Source of the DNA: Micromussa lordhowensis
Taxonomy: Eukaryota; Cnidaria; Anthozoa; Scleractinia; Lobophylliidae
Length of the DNA: 64,000 nucleotides
Direction: 5' to 3'
NCBI GenBank assembly: GCA_964020085.1
Contig: CAXHUQ010000829.1
Span: 186,001-250,000 of the forward strand
The notes beneath the pieces were generated by a model, which had not been told where the DNA came from, did no database searches, and was given only the letters and a program-made list of their open reading frames with translations. Below, piece after piece: positions 6,971 to 14,175 of this stretch; within the stretch, counting starts at the first letter, position 1, and each line of letters opens with the position of its first letter. Position numbers and translations under genes: made by a program.

Positions 6971-8004
6971 GGTTTCTTGACGTGTATTGTGACGACCGTA
7001 TTTCCGTCTCCGAACTTCACCAATTCGCCTGTTGTCTCAGCCACTTGCACTTCAATAATGTCCAAGGTCTCCTTGCGCACAGGAATATATTGAATGTGGA
7101 GAGGTTCAAAATACTGCGCTCCTTTTCCAGTGCGGTTGAAATTGACTTCTCGAAGCAAATCCGTCACTTGGTCCCCCACCACAGAGCTTCCACCCACATC
7201 GGAATACACAAACAGAGAACGTGTCTCATTCCCTATCACATTCTGGAAGGCATTGTTGAAGTTCGTGAAACGCCAGTTGCAATACATGGACACTTTGAGG
7301 ACTCCATCTTCGACAACAAAGTAACGCCACCCGTTCCAGATATCCAGTCTGCCTTTGGAAATATCATTGGGAAAGGTCTTGACGGCACGGAAGAATTCCA
7401 TCTTCAGATTGGGACCGATGCTGTATTCAGTCTCGGCTTCGTCGTACTTGATCCACCCCATTTGAAGTGCCAACTTTTCATTGAATGACATCAGGTAAGG
7501 GTCCCCTTTACCCTTCACATAAGACGTGTCCAATTTGGTGTTGTCCAGTACTAGGTCCTGACCTTCCCACTTGAACTCATAGCTACACGTTTTCCCGTTA
7601 GCAAATTCTCTCAAGTAACCCGGGTCACTTTTGAAATTGGTGATTTGGGCGAACTTGAAGATGAGGGCTCTCATGAAGCTCAGTCCGTCCACTATGTTGT
7701 TGTCATGCAGGATGTCTTGAAAGGTCAGATTCGTTTCGACGCCTTCCGTGACGTAACTGCCATCGGATTTCCTTTGCTTGATTGCTAACCATTTGGCCCT
7801 CAGGAGAGGATTATCCAACTCCTTGAACGGATCCAGATTGATGGCGGCATCCGGCAACGAGATGGCACTCAATCCCACTTGCCATCCTGATCCCTCCAAA
7901 CGTATCGTTTGGGGTAAACGGATCTTGTAATGATTGGCTTTGTTGTTGGGAAACTCCTTCTTGTTACTGTGACTGGGTAAGGTGAGGTAGAATGGATCAC
8001 TCAT
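6967..8004 (-). CDS. Structural-type protein, paralogue 2 (345 aa)
   Basis: ATG at 8002-8004. The N-terminus (YLTLPSHSNKKEFPNNKANHYK, shortened here to its pattern LPS...FPNN.ANH.K.RLP...L.G.GW.VGL..I.LP) is shared with the following 380-aa gene and with uncharacterised proteins I recall in Polinton/Maverick elements. The C-terminal region is shared too: SLFVYSDVGGSSVVGDQVTDLLREV, EPLHIQYIPV, DIIE.QVAE.TG.L. No signal peptide, membrane segment or catalytic motif is seen. Because it lies among core-like genes I infer a capsid or accessory virion role. It overlaps the paralogue by 8 nt and the next gene by 4. Confidence 0.78.
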   Translation of the reverse strand: MSDPFYLTLPSHSNKKEFPNNKANHYKIRLPQTIRLEGSGWQVGLSAISLPDAAINLDPFKELDNPLLRAKWLAIKQRKSDGSYVTEGVETNLTFQDILHDNNIVDGLSFMRALIFKFAQITNFKSDPGYLREFANGKTCSYEFKWEGQDLVLDNTKLDTSYVKGKGDPYLMSFNEKLALQMGWIKYDEAETEYSIGPNLKMEFFRAVKTFPNDISKGRLDIWNGWRYFVVEDGVLKVSMYCNWRFTNFNNAFQNVIGNETRSLFVYSDVGGSSVVGDQVTDLLREVNFNRTGKGAQYFEPLHIQYIPVRKETLDIIEVQVAETTGELVKFGDGNTVVTIHVKKP

Positions 8005-9139
8005 GCTTGAAATGCAATATCACTGTGGTCACTCCCGAGGTGAAGTCCGTCAGAGCACCGGTGTTCTCGGCCACTTGCGTCTCGATAATGTCCAGTACAT
8101 CGCTGCGCACGGGTTTATATTGGATATGTTTGGGCTCGAAATAATGCTCTTCGGGATTATAGGGGACTTCTCGCAAGAGATCCGTGATCTGATTTCCCAT
8201 AATCACGCTCTGACCCACATTCGAGTACACGTACAGGGAACGTTTTGGCACCATGGTGTGCGTGTGACTTCCAAACGCTTCCTCGAAACTTCGATCCAGG
8301 TTCACGAACACCCAGTTAATGTACACGCTCAGGTACAGAGCCTCATGATCCGTCTTGAAAAACAGTTGGTCCCGGTTTCCAACCACATCGGGAGCCGTCG
8401 GAATGTCATGATTCACAAACTCTTTCCTCAGATTGGGTCCCAACACGTAACTGCGGTACCCCCTTTTAATCCATTTCATTTTCAGGGCCAATTCCAGGCC
8501 GATCGTGATCTTGGGCCACACACGATTTTTGTCAGTTACTGAACCAATTCCAGCACTGTGCATAGTGAGCGACGTTCTGGAATTGTCCATGACACACTCT
8601 CCGTGATCCGCTCGATGCATCACCGCATACGTCAACGTCGGTAAAACATTGTACTCGTAGTTTGGATCCGTGTCCTTGATCTCCACGACTTGATCCGTTC
8701 CTTTATTCTTGTAGCGTGTATCTTGCATTATGCTACTCGATTTATCCACCTCGTAAGTGTCGTCGACCTCGGCTTGATCTCCAAACGACCCCAAATACAG
8801 GCGGCGTATCTCATTCATCAACTCCGTTCCATTCCTGGGGGGTAAGGTCAAATCTGATTCTTTGATTTCCACAGTCCGTGGGCTGACCCATAGACCTGAA
8901 TGGTTCCACTCGGCATACCATGAGAACCGGAACAGAAAAGGATTGGTCAAGTTCATTCGTCTGGTCGTTCGAGGTGTATGCGTGGACAGTGGTAACGAGA
9001 TGCCACTCAACCCCACTTTCCACCCCGTTTCTCGGAACTCGAGCGGATAAGGCAACCGGTTCTTGAAATGGTTCGCTTCATTCGATGGGAACTCCGCCAC
9101 ACACGCGTTGCTGCTCAATTGCACGTAAAGATCCTTCAT
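7997..9139 (-). CDS. Structural-type protein, paralogue 1 (380 aa)
   Basis: The start is set at the ATG at 9137-9139, not the upstream ATG at 9193. The alignment with the 345-aa paralogue begins there (MKDLYVQLSS), and that ATG forms ATGA with the integrase stop. Shared blocks are FPSNEANHFKNRLP, GWKVGLSGISLP, RSLYVYSNVGQSV, TDLLREV, EPKHIQYKPV and DIIETQVAENTGAL. It differs from the paralogue mainly in the middle, where it carries extra polar sequence. The tandem pair looks like an old duplication within the element. Capsid-associated function is inferred from context only. Confidence 0.78.
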   Translation of the reverse strand: MKDLYVQLSSNACVAEFPSNEANHFKNRLPYPLEFRETGWKVGLSGISLPLSTHTPRTTRRMNLTNPFLFRFSWYAEWNHSGLWVSPRTVEIKESDLTLPPRNGTELMNEIRRLYLGSFGDQAEVDDTYEVDKSSSIMQDTRYKNKGTDQVVEIKDTDPNYEYNVLPTLTYAVMHRADHGECVMDNSRTSLTMHSAGIGSVTDKNRVWPKITIGLELALKMKWIKRGYRSYVLGPNLRKEFVNHDIPTAPDVVGNRDQLFFKTDHEALYLSVYINWVFVNLDRSFEEAFGSHTHTMVPKRSLYVYSNVGQSVIMGNQITDLLREVPYNPEEHYFEPKHIQYKPVRSDVLDIIETQVAENTGALTDFTSGVTTVILHFKHE

Positions 9140-10200
9140 GGCTTTGCAAGCACGTCCTTCTTGTTCAACCAAGTATCGTACTTGTCTGGCCAACCTTTCC
9201 AGCGCACCAACACTTTATCGCCTTTGCGTTTGACGATCTTGTCGATCCTAAATAGGTCGTCGTCCTCCACCGTCACCTTCTGCAGATCTTGCGCGTAAAA
9301 TGTACCTTCGATCGGTGAACCATCCCATTCCTTCACTTTATACGTAGGCACTTGACCTTTTCGCACCCCTCTCACCACAAAGACTTCTTCCGTCCAACCG
9401 GGCAGATACCCTTTCTTGAACTGCCTGAACTTCTTGTTGAGCCTCACACGGTCGCCCACTTTGAACTGGGGTTTCTTCCATTTTGCCTTTTTCTTGCCAT
9501 AAAGGGTTTCCCACACTTCGGGGGTGTTGGTCAGCGTGACTTGAGTCGGGGCTCTCTTGATACTGCGGTGGAACGATCGATTGTAACCGCGCACGAGATC
9601 TTGCAAGACCGGGACAAAGTTCAAGGTGTTCTTCACGGTGAAGTAACGATACAGGCGTTGCTTCAAGGTGCGATTGAACCGTTCCACGACACTGGCTTTG
9701 GTGTCGCCACTGGTCGAAAAGTGATGAATGTTTTTCTTTTTCATCAAGGCTTGGAAGGTCTTGTTGTAAAATTCCTTGCCATCGTCCGTCTGAAGATTGA
9801 TCGGCTTTCGTCCCCCTTTCAAGATCTTCGCAAAGGCATCCGTCACGGCGCGACCCGTCTTGTTCTTCACGGGTTGCACCCAGGCGTGTTTCGAAAACAC
9901 ATCCACCACCGTCAGAAGGTATCGATAGCCCCGATTGTACTTGGCAATATTGATCACTTCGATCAGATCCGCCGTCCACTGTTCGTCGATGCCAAAAACG
10001 ACCACGGGCGACGTGGGGAAACGACGCCGTTGCGGTTTATGCAACGTGTAGCCCAAATCTCGTTCCAGGACCTCACGCGCTCTTTTGAGCGTGATCCCAT
10101 TGGCCTTGGCAAAACGGGTCAAGCCACCCAAACTACCGGGTTTGAGGGGGTCGCGATACCAGGCCAACAACGTACCGGTAGAGAGCTTCTTCTTTTTCAT
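9136..10200 (-). CDS. int: Retroviral-type integrase with C-terminal chromodomain (354 aa)
   Basis: Inserts the element's DNA into chromosomes. Residues 1-60 are a basic helical N-terminus. The RNase H-fold core follows, with catalytic candidates D78 (QWTADLIEV), D139 (LQTDDGKEF) and E173 (ASVVERFNRTLK), giving 33 residues between the last two. After an SH3-like basic region (FKVGDRVRLNK) comes a chromodomain at about 318-354 (RIDKIVKRKG..VLVRWKGWPDKYDTW) with the aromatic residues expected to read methylated histone tails. I chose the ATG at 10198-10200 because it shares ATGA with the upstream stop; an in-frame ATG lies three codons earlier. Catalytic residues are intact. A chromodomain could favour insertion into heterochromatin, fitting the satellite neighbourhood. 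Confidence 0.95.
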   Translation of the reverse strand: MKKKKLSTGTLLAWYRDPLKPGSLGGLTRFAKANGITLKRAREVLERDLGYTLHKPQRRRFPTSPVVVFGIDEQWTADLIEVINIAKYNRGYRYLLTVVDVFSKHAWVQPVKNKTGRAVTDAFAKILKGGRKPINLQTDDGKEFYNKTFQALMKKKNIHHFSTSGDTKASVVERFNRTLKQRLYRYFTVKNTLNFVPVLQDLVRGYNRSFHRSIKRAPTQVTLTNTPEVWETLYGKKKAKWKKPQFKVGDRVRLNKKFRQFKKGYLPGWTEEVFVVRGVRKGQVPTYKVKEWDGSPIEGTFYAQDLQKVTVEDDDLFRIDKIVKRKGDKVLVRWKGWPDKYDTWLNKKDVLAKP

Positions 10201-10520
10201 AGCAACCACAGTTTATACACGCTGCTTCTCCACAGGTCGTAACGACTATCCCTGACGCGCAGATACTTTTCAAATGAATCGGGTTGACCTTTCAACCACA
10301 TGATATAAACGACAAAACGCATCACATTATTCTCGACATCGGTCTCGTCAAACACTTCCAAGGGATCAGACTGATCCTTAGGAATCTCATCACCTCCACC
10401 ACCGTAGGTAGCAAACACGCGTTCGCATTTACTGCACAATCGGATCCAACTCCATCGATCAGCCATGCTGCGACACACCTTGGAGAGCTTAGAGTTCAAC
10501 ACACTCAAGACCAAAGACAT
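10197..10520 (-). CDS. Unknown small protein at head of the minus-strand block (107 aa)
   Basis: ATG at 10518-10520, three bases after a 3' splice site (TTTGACTTCAG, ending 10523). The stop TGA at 10197-10199 overlaps the integrase start as ATGA. It has one CSKC pair (about residue 33-36), a glycine run and an acidic middle. Family not recognised. It is the first reading frame of a chain extending to 4608 and could set the level of downstream initiation. Confidence 0.65.
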   Translation of the reverse strand: MSLVLSVLNSKLSKVCRSMADRWSWIRLCSKCERVFATYGGGGDEIPKDQSDPLEVFDETDVENNVMRFVVYIMWLKGQPDSFEKYLRVRDSRYDLWRSSVYKLWLL

Positions 10521-10522
10521 AA

Positions 10523-10545
10523 CTGAAGTCAAATCAACATTTTAT
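10523..10545 (-). promoter_or_regulatory. Poly(A) signal followed directly by a 3' splice site
   Basis: A minus AATAAA (10540-10545) ends the 272-aa gene. Only about 15 nt further on, a CAG acceptor (10523-10525) precedes the ATG of the next gene. This is the same arrangement as upstream of the polymerase exon. A donor-like G then GTGAGT at 11187-11193 within the 272-aa gene would join in phase, but an untranslated leader is equally possible. Confidence 0.55.
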
Positions 10546-10620
10546 TCAACTTATATACACTTTTTCAAAAACTAGATACAAAACAATGATTGGTTCGTTT
10601 CAAACACTAGATACAAAAAG

Positions 10621-11439
10621 TCAACGACAGACTTCTTCTTCATCGGACGAAACGAACTCGTCCACGGGAATTTCGTTCTCGCAATACGCATCCTCGTAGG
10701 ATTCCCAGGAATAAAGGCGGCAATTACAACCGTGACACTCTTTGCACTGACCGGGTCTCCAGTTCAGAGCAGCCTCTTCATTCTCATTCACGTAAAAGGT
10801 CCGACGCATGTCCTCTTTACATGCCTTGCACAACGCCCCACTGTCTTCGTTCAAGGCCTTATAGAAAAAACGATCCTTCCACGCATTGCGTTGGTGTATG
10901 ACCTCACTCGCCAGTGTCTCCAATTTACAACAAATGTCTCTATAATCACCTCGGTCGATGGTCAGCAAGAACTCGAGACGCACGTCGCAGGATTGCTCTT
11001 TCAATCGACTCGCCAGGGCTTGACCGAACCTGACAGGTTCCATCAGATCCTGGATGGCATACCGACTCTTGTAATCGAGGTGATCGGGACAAAGCAGACA
11101 AATGCGTTCGCCGACCAAGCCGGGGTCTTTGCAAGGCACGAACTTGAAATTGTCCGTCTCCTTCTCACGAGGCAGGACACAACACCACTCACCACAGAAG
11201 AGATAGACCCTATCATTCCTCTTCATCAATTCAAGGATCTTATTACCACCCCAAAGTGGACGACGACACAGAATCAACTCTGTGCTCACTGGTGCGATAG
11301 GTACTTCCAGGAACAGATTGTCAAATAGAAACACCGTCGTACCCGTCAAGGACTCCATGGACCCAAGATCCCTCATCTCCACGTCCGCCACACGAGACAC
11401 GACTTCCTTGATCTCGTTATTATCCGTGTAATATGCCAT
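10621..11439 (-). CDS. Cys-rich 272-aa protein, unknown
   Basis: ATG at 11437-11439, with TATAAAAG on the minus strand near 11503-11510 and poly(A) signal at 10540-10545. It has scattered Cys pairs: CGEWCCV, ICLLCPDH, then LCKACKED and GQCKECHGCNC in the last third, which look like zinc ligands. The C-terminus is strongly acidic (SSDEEEVCR). No known domain is recognised. It has its own promoter, opposite the NLS/GRF locus, so it may be an early regulatory gene; that is an inference from layout. Confidence 0.75.
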   Translation of the reverse strand: MAYYTDNNEIKEVVSRVADVEMRDLGSMESLTGTTVFLFDNLFLEVPIAPVSTELILCRRPLWGGNKILELMKRNDRVYLFCGEWCCVLPREKETDNFKFVPCKDPGLVGERICLLCPDHLDYKSRYAIQDLMEPVRFGQALASRLKEQSCDVRLEFLLTIDRGDYRDICCKLETLASEVIHQRNAWKDRFFYKALNEDSGALCKACKEDMRRTFYVNENEEAALNWRPGQCKECHGCNCRLYSWESYEDAYCENEIPVDEFVSSDEEEVCR

Positions 11440-11530
11440 GATCTAGTTGAGACTACCAAGAGGTCAAGTCGAGAATGACTCGTTCCCGAAAAGCGAGGCT
11501 CCTTTTATACGCCACGGAACACATCACTTT

Positions 11531-11556
11531 CACTGCGTACCCGTACTTTTTCGATC
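11531..11556 (+). repeat. 26-bp promoter element, copy 1
   Basis: The core GTACCCGTAC followed by TTTTTCGATC is shared with copies at 11586-11611 (one mismatch) and 15294-15318, all in the same orientation and all within 300 bp upstream of gene starts. The paired GTAC half-sites suggest a dimeric protein site. Confidence 0.85.
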
Positions 11557-11585
11557 CCGTGCATGGTCTCGTGAAGGGCACATTT

Positions 11586-11611
11586 CACTGAGTACCCGTA
11601 CTTTTTCGATC
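11586..11611 (+). repeat. 26-bp promoter element, copy 2
   Basis: Direct copy of 11531-11556, 55 bp downstream, with one base changed (CTGAG for CTGCG). Confidence 0.85.
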
Positions 11612-11692
11612 ACACCACTGTTTCGTGATTGGTTCTCCAAAAAGCATAAATTGAAGCACTCTCATCGCACACGATCACTTCAAGCCAAAGCC

Positions 11693-12106
11693 ATGGATGC
11701 AAGTACACCTGAAGGAAGCCGTGCGCCCGCCAAACGAAGGAAGACCGAAAACAGCAAGAAGAGAAAGAAGGCAAACCTGACCCTGGATTTCAGCAAGCTC
11801 AAACAAGGTAGGACTCAAAGCACCTTAGATCGATGGTTGTTCAAACCCAAGATACCCACACGCGTTCGGTTCAAAGAACAAGTACTCCTGAAAGAAATCA
11901 CCGGACCCACCGTCAGTTGGAGCACGGTATCTCTCAAAGGGTTCTCGCATCGCCATTCCGCCTTTGCCAAAAAACGGGCACGTTTAAAACAAGCCATGGC
12001 ACACACGCATCGTTTGCGAAGACAACGACTCACTCCCAAGAATGCGCGAAGAATCACGCACATCCTGGAAAGGATGCAGCGAGAAAACACCAAACTCGGA
12101 TACTAA
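11693..12106 (+). CDS. Basic nuclear-type protein, unspliced product (137 aa)
   Basis: ATG at 11693-11695 after a TATA-like box; a longer open frame starts upstream inside the promoter and is not credible. Residues 12-27 form a bipartite nuclear localisation signal (KRRKTENSKKRKK). QSTLDRWLF (about residue 43) faintly resembles a PCNA-binding box but has Trp-Leu in place of the two aromatics. The C-terminal half is Arg/Lys/His rich. A donor within the gene at 11807/11808 (AAG then GTAGGA) allows the same start to be spliced onto the GRF exon. This parallels the 22K/33K arrangement of adenoviruses; no homology to those proteins is claimed. Confidence 0.75.
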   Translation: MDASTPEGSRAPAKRRKTENSKKRKKANLTLDFSKLKQGRTQSTLDRWLFKPKIPTRVRFKEQVLLKEITGPTVSWSTVSLKGFSHRHSAFAKKRARLKQAMAHTHRLRRQRLTPKNARRITHILERMQRENTKLGY

Positions 12107-12126
12107 CTGTTCCTTTTCTCCATCAG

Positions 12127-12740
12127 GAACCGACCAGGATGGTCCGCGATACATAGGCAACGTCAAGGATTTTCCAGATTACAAGAATCATCCAGAGTAC
12201 GCAGGAACCATCCAGGGAGGTCTCATGACTCTCCTTGGACCGGTCGAACTACCGCCTACACCCGACGACAAGGGGGAAATCGTCGAAGTACAAGTCTTGG
12301 AAGAAGGGAAAACACCGAACGTCGAGGGGGTGTTCGACCCCGACGAATTCTTGAAGAAACTAGAACAGTACCAACCCTACTGTCCCAGGTGTGATGTGCC
12401 CATGAACTATGGCAGTGTCCCATGCCCCGACGGAAGCATTTTTGAGTATTACAGGTGTCCCTCAACGAGATTCAACACCAAGTGTTATGTGACCTGCCCC
12501 GTCAAGGAGGTGAAAGAGTACCTGAGACGCGTGAACGAACAGACCCACCCCTGCTACCAAAAGATCGACCCAGCCCGTTTTCGTTGCGATTGTCACAAGT
12601 CCCTGGTACTAGCCACGTCCCATTCAGTCAACAACCCGAATCGACTGTACCTCAAGTGCCCCAAACGCACCTGTAATTTCTTTCAGTGGATCAATGAACA
12701 ACCCAGAGGCATGGCCAGACACATTCTCGTGGACAACTGA
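12127..12740 (+). CDS. GRF zinc-finger protein, 3' exon of spliced product (242 aa with exon 11693-11807)
   Basis: A clean 3' splice site (TTCCTTTTCTCCATCAG, ending 12126) opens this exon. Exon 11693-11807 is 115 nt (phase 1) and joins in frame, giving 242 residues with the shared nuclear localisation signal at the front. Residues about 124-162 form a first zinc-ribbon-like module (CPRC...C...YYRCPS...KCYVTC). Residues about 192-227 match the GRF zinc finger: CDC, then LKC, then CNFFQW. GRF modules bind single-stranded nucleic acid in enzymes such as topoisomerase III, APE2 and NEIL3. A role in viral DNA replication, repair or transcription is inferred. The alternative of an unspliced start is unlikely because no good ATG precedes the conserved part. 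Confidence 0.8.
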
Positions 12741-12881
12741 CTTTTTTATTGACACTTTATTTCATTACATTTTGCCAGGGGCGTTGCTGGTCTTTTTTAT
12801 TTTGACATTGTTTTTGCCAGGGGCGTTGCTGGTCTTTTTTATTTAACATTTGTACATTTTTTGATTTTTTATTAAAAACGT
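12741..12881. terminator. Convergent 3' region with a 33-bp direct repeat
   Basis: It lies between the convergent GRF and 186-aa (12882) genes. Copies 12770-12802 and 12812-12844 of a 33-bp sequence containing CCAGGGGCGTTGCTGG and a T-run recur with a 42-bp period. Minus-strand AATAAA-type signals lie in the T-rich parts (for example 12866-12871). An ATTAAA (about 12870-12875) could serve the plus strand. Confidence 0.7.
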
Positions 12882-13442
12882 TCATTGAACTACATGTCTC
12901 AATGCATCGTCTCTGTCCAATTGCTGGCGCATCTCTTCTTGACCTTCCTGGTTGAATGTCATGTAATAAAATTCAATCACTTCAATGTGACTTTGAGCAA
13001 CTCTACGTTTACGCTGTTTCAAATGTTGATGGAAGGGCTCGAACCCCCAACACATCATCAGTTTGTCAAAAGTCAAACGATCCACCGGTGGTTTTGCCCC
13101 CACATTGCACCAATCGAGGTTGTGGCGAACCGCAATGATCGCGTTGAACAGGTTCCTCGCGAACACTTTCTCCATACGCGTGTACCTCGACTTCCATCTC
13201 GTCCAATTCTCCCGCTCTCTATCAAAGAAATTAAAGATCAAGTCGATCATAAACTCCAGGTGACTCGACTTGGCGAAGCGCCCGACCTCGACTCGTCCCG
13301 CCAACACGTCGCGTATCGCCACGCCCGCTTGCTCGTAAGCGAACACCCAATTCTCGTTCATTCGATCACACGCCTCTTCGAAAGTCAGCTCTCGTCGTCT
13401 AGGCACATGCACAGCACTACGCGGCAACTCTCGCAACGCCAT
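12882..13442 (-). CDS. Unknown 186-aa protein
   Basis: ATG at 13440-13442 in good context (GTGAAGATGGCG); a longer frame begins only with GTG. The minus TATAAAG near 13499-13505 belongs to the right copy of the bidirectional promoter. The protein is helical-looking and Arg-rich, with aromatic motifs (ENWVFAYEQAG, MIDLIFNFFDRE, RENWTRWKSRY) and a basic KQRKRR. No signal peptide, membrane segment or zinc motif is seen. Not recognised. Sharing promoter sequence with the RING and polymerase loci suggests co-expression. Confidence 0.7.
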   Translation of the reverse strand: MALRELPRSAVHVPRRRELTFEEACDRMNENWVFAYEQAGVAIRDVLAGRVEVGRFAKSSHLEFMIDLIFNFFDRERENWTRWKSRYTRMEKVFARNLFNAIIAVRHNLDWCNVGAKPPVDRLTFDKLMMCWGFEPFHQHLKQRKRRVAQSHIEVIEFYYMTFNQEGQEEMRQQLDRDDALRHVVQ

Positions 13443-13498
13443 CTTCACAAATGCTCATACACTGGTCAACAGCAGAGTGACTCTCCGAAACGCCTCTC

Positions 13499-13661
13499 CA
13501 GCTTTATAGGATTTCAATCCACCAATCAGAACGCAAGGAATCGTCACGTGGTAAAATCGACGACTAGGGGGATGGGGGGGTATCCCCCCTTTCTGCGCCC
13601 GCCAGGGACTGGACCCCAATCGTGAGAGACTGGGGTCCAATGTAGACGATCGTATAAAAGG
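13499..13661. promoter_or_regulatory. Bidirectional promoter, right arm of the inverted duplication
   Basis: Reverse-complement copy of 3177-3333. It holds TATAAAG facing minus (for 12882-13442), the inverted CCAAT and CACGTG sites at the same spacing, the C-run/G-run palindrome, the same 8-bp-stem hairpin, and TATAAAAG facing plus at 13653-13660 (for the 13720 locus). Differences between arms are mostly single bases and a few bases near the outer TATA boxes. Confidence 0.88.
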
Positions 13662-13719
13662 CGCGTCGCCTGGCTCACTCGCCACTTGCTGATTTCAGAC
13701 CAAACACTCAGTCAGAGCC

Positions 13720-14090
13720 ATGGAGAGCAAACCAGGTGAGTTGCACAATGGATATAAACACTTTCAGGGAGTCAGACCCTCACACTTTTTCTCTCGCTCA
13801 CAGACAAACATTGTTATGTGTGCAAACAGACCAGACCCTGTTGCAGGCAGCCCCTAATGGAATTGGGTGAACACGGGCACCATGAGAAAATGGTCCATCC
13901 CGTCCAAGGGCCCTTGAGAGAGGCATGGGGACTGGGCAGTGTGTGGGTGACCTGTTGTCGCAAGTACCACGGGATGTACTATGATGCAGTGACCAAAGTC
14001 TATCAACCCATGTACCTGGGAGATAGTGAACAGCAGGCCCTTAACAGAGTGAACCATGTTAAATCCTTCCTGGAAGACATTTGTATCTAG
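13720..14090 (+). CDS. Spliced gene, isoform A (100 aa; exons 13720-13735 and 13804-14090)
   Basis: A 16-nt first coding exon (five codons plus one base) ends at CCAG then GTGAGT, a consensus donor. A 68-nt intron ends at TTTTTCTCTCGCTCACAG (13803). Exon 2 then reads in frame to TAG at 14088-14090. Without the intron there is no ATG for this frame. The start of exon 2 has Cys pairs (CYVCK, then CC) that may bind zinc. The end, SVWVTCCRKYHG and YLGDSEQQALNRV, is related to exon 14384-14686. AATAAA at 14128-14133. TATA box at 13653-13660. Family not recognised. Confidence 0.75.
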
Positions 14091-14175
14091 TTACAAAACA
14101 ATGTAATACTTTTTTGAGCTGTGACACAATAAAAATCATTCTTGAGTTTAAAAAGTTGTCTGTCTTCTTTCACAG

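Larger units (their letters stand above)
11440..11692. promoter_or_regulatory. Divergent promoter with two copies of a 26-bp element
   Basis: Separates the 272-aa gene (minus) from the NLS/GRF locus (plus). It holds TATAAAAG facing minus (about 11503-11510), two direct copies of a 26-bp element (11531-11556 and 11586-11611), an inverted CCAAT box GTGATTGGTT (11626-11635) and a TATA-like GCATAAATT (about 11645-11653) facing plus. No reading frame of note lies inside. Confidence 0.75.

Noticed and set aside
9140..9193. 18-residue N-terminal extension of the 380-aa protein
   Set aside because: It lies within the integrase C-terminus and has no counterpart in the paralogue.
3177..13661. Inverted arms as terminal repeats of a 10.5-kb element
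   Set aside because: Genes needed by the element (polymerase, spliced locus with tRNA) lie outside the arms, and each arm has outward TATA boxes serving genes on both sides. A promoter duplication fits better, although a terminal origin is not excluded.
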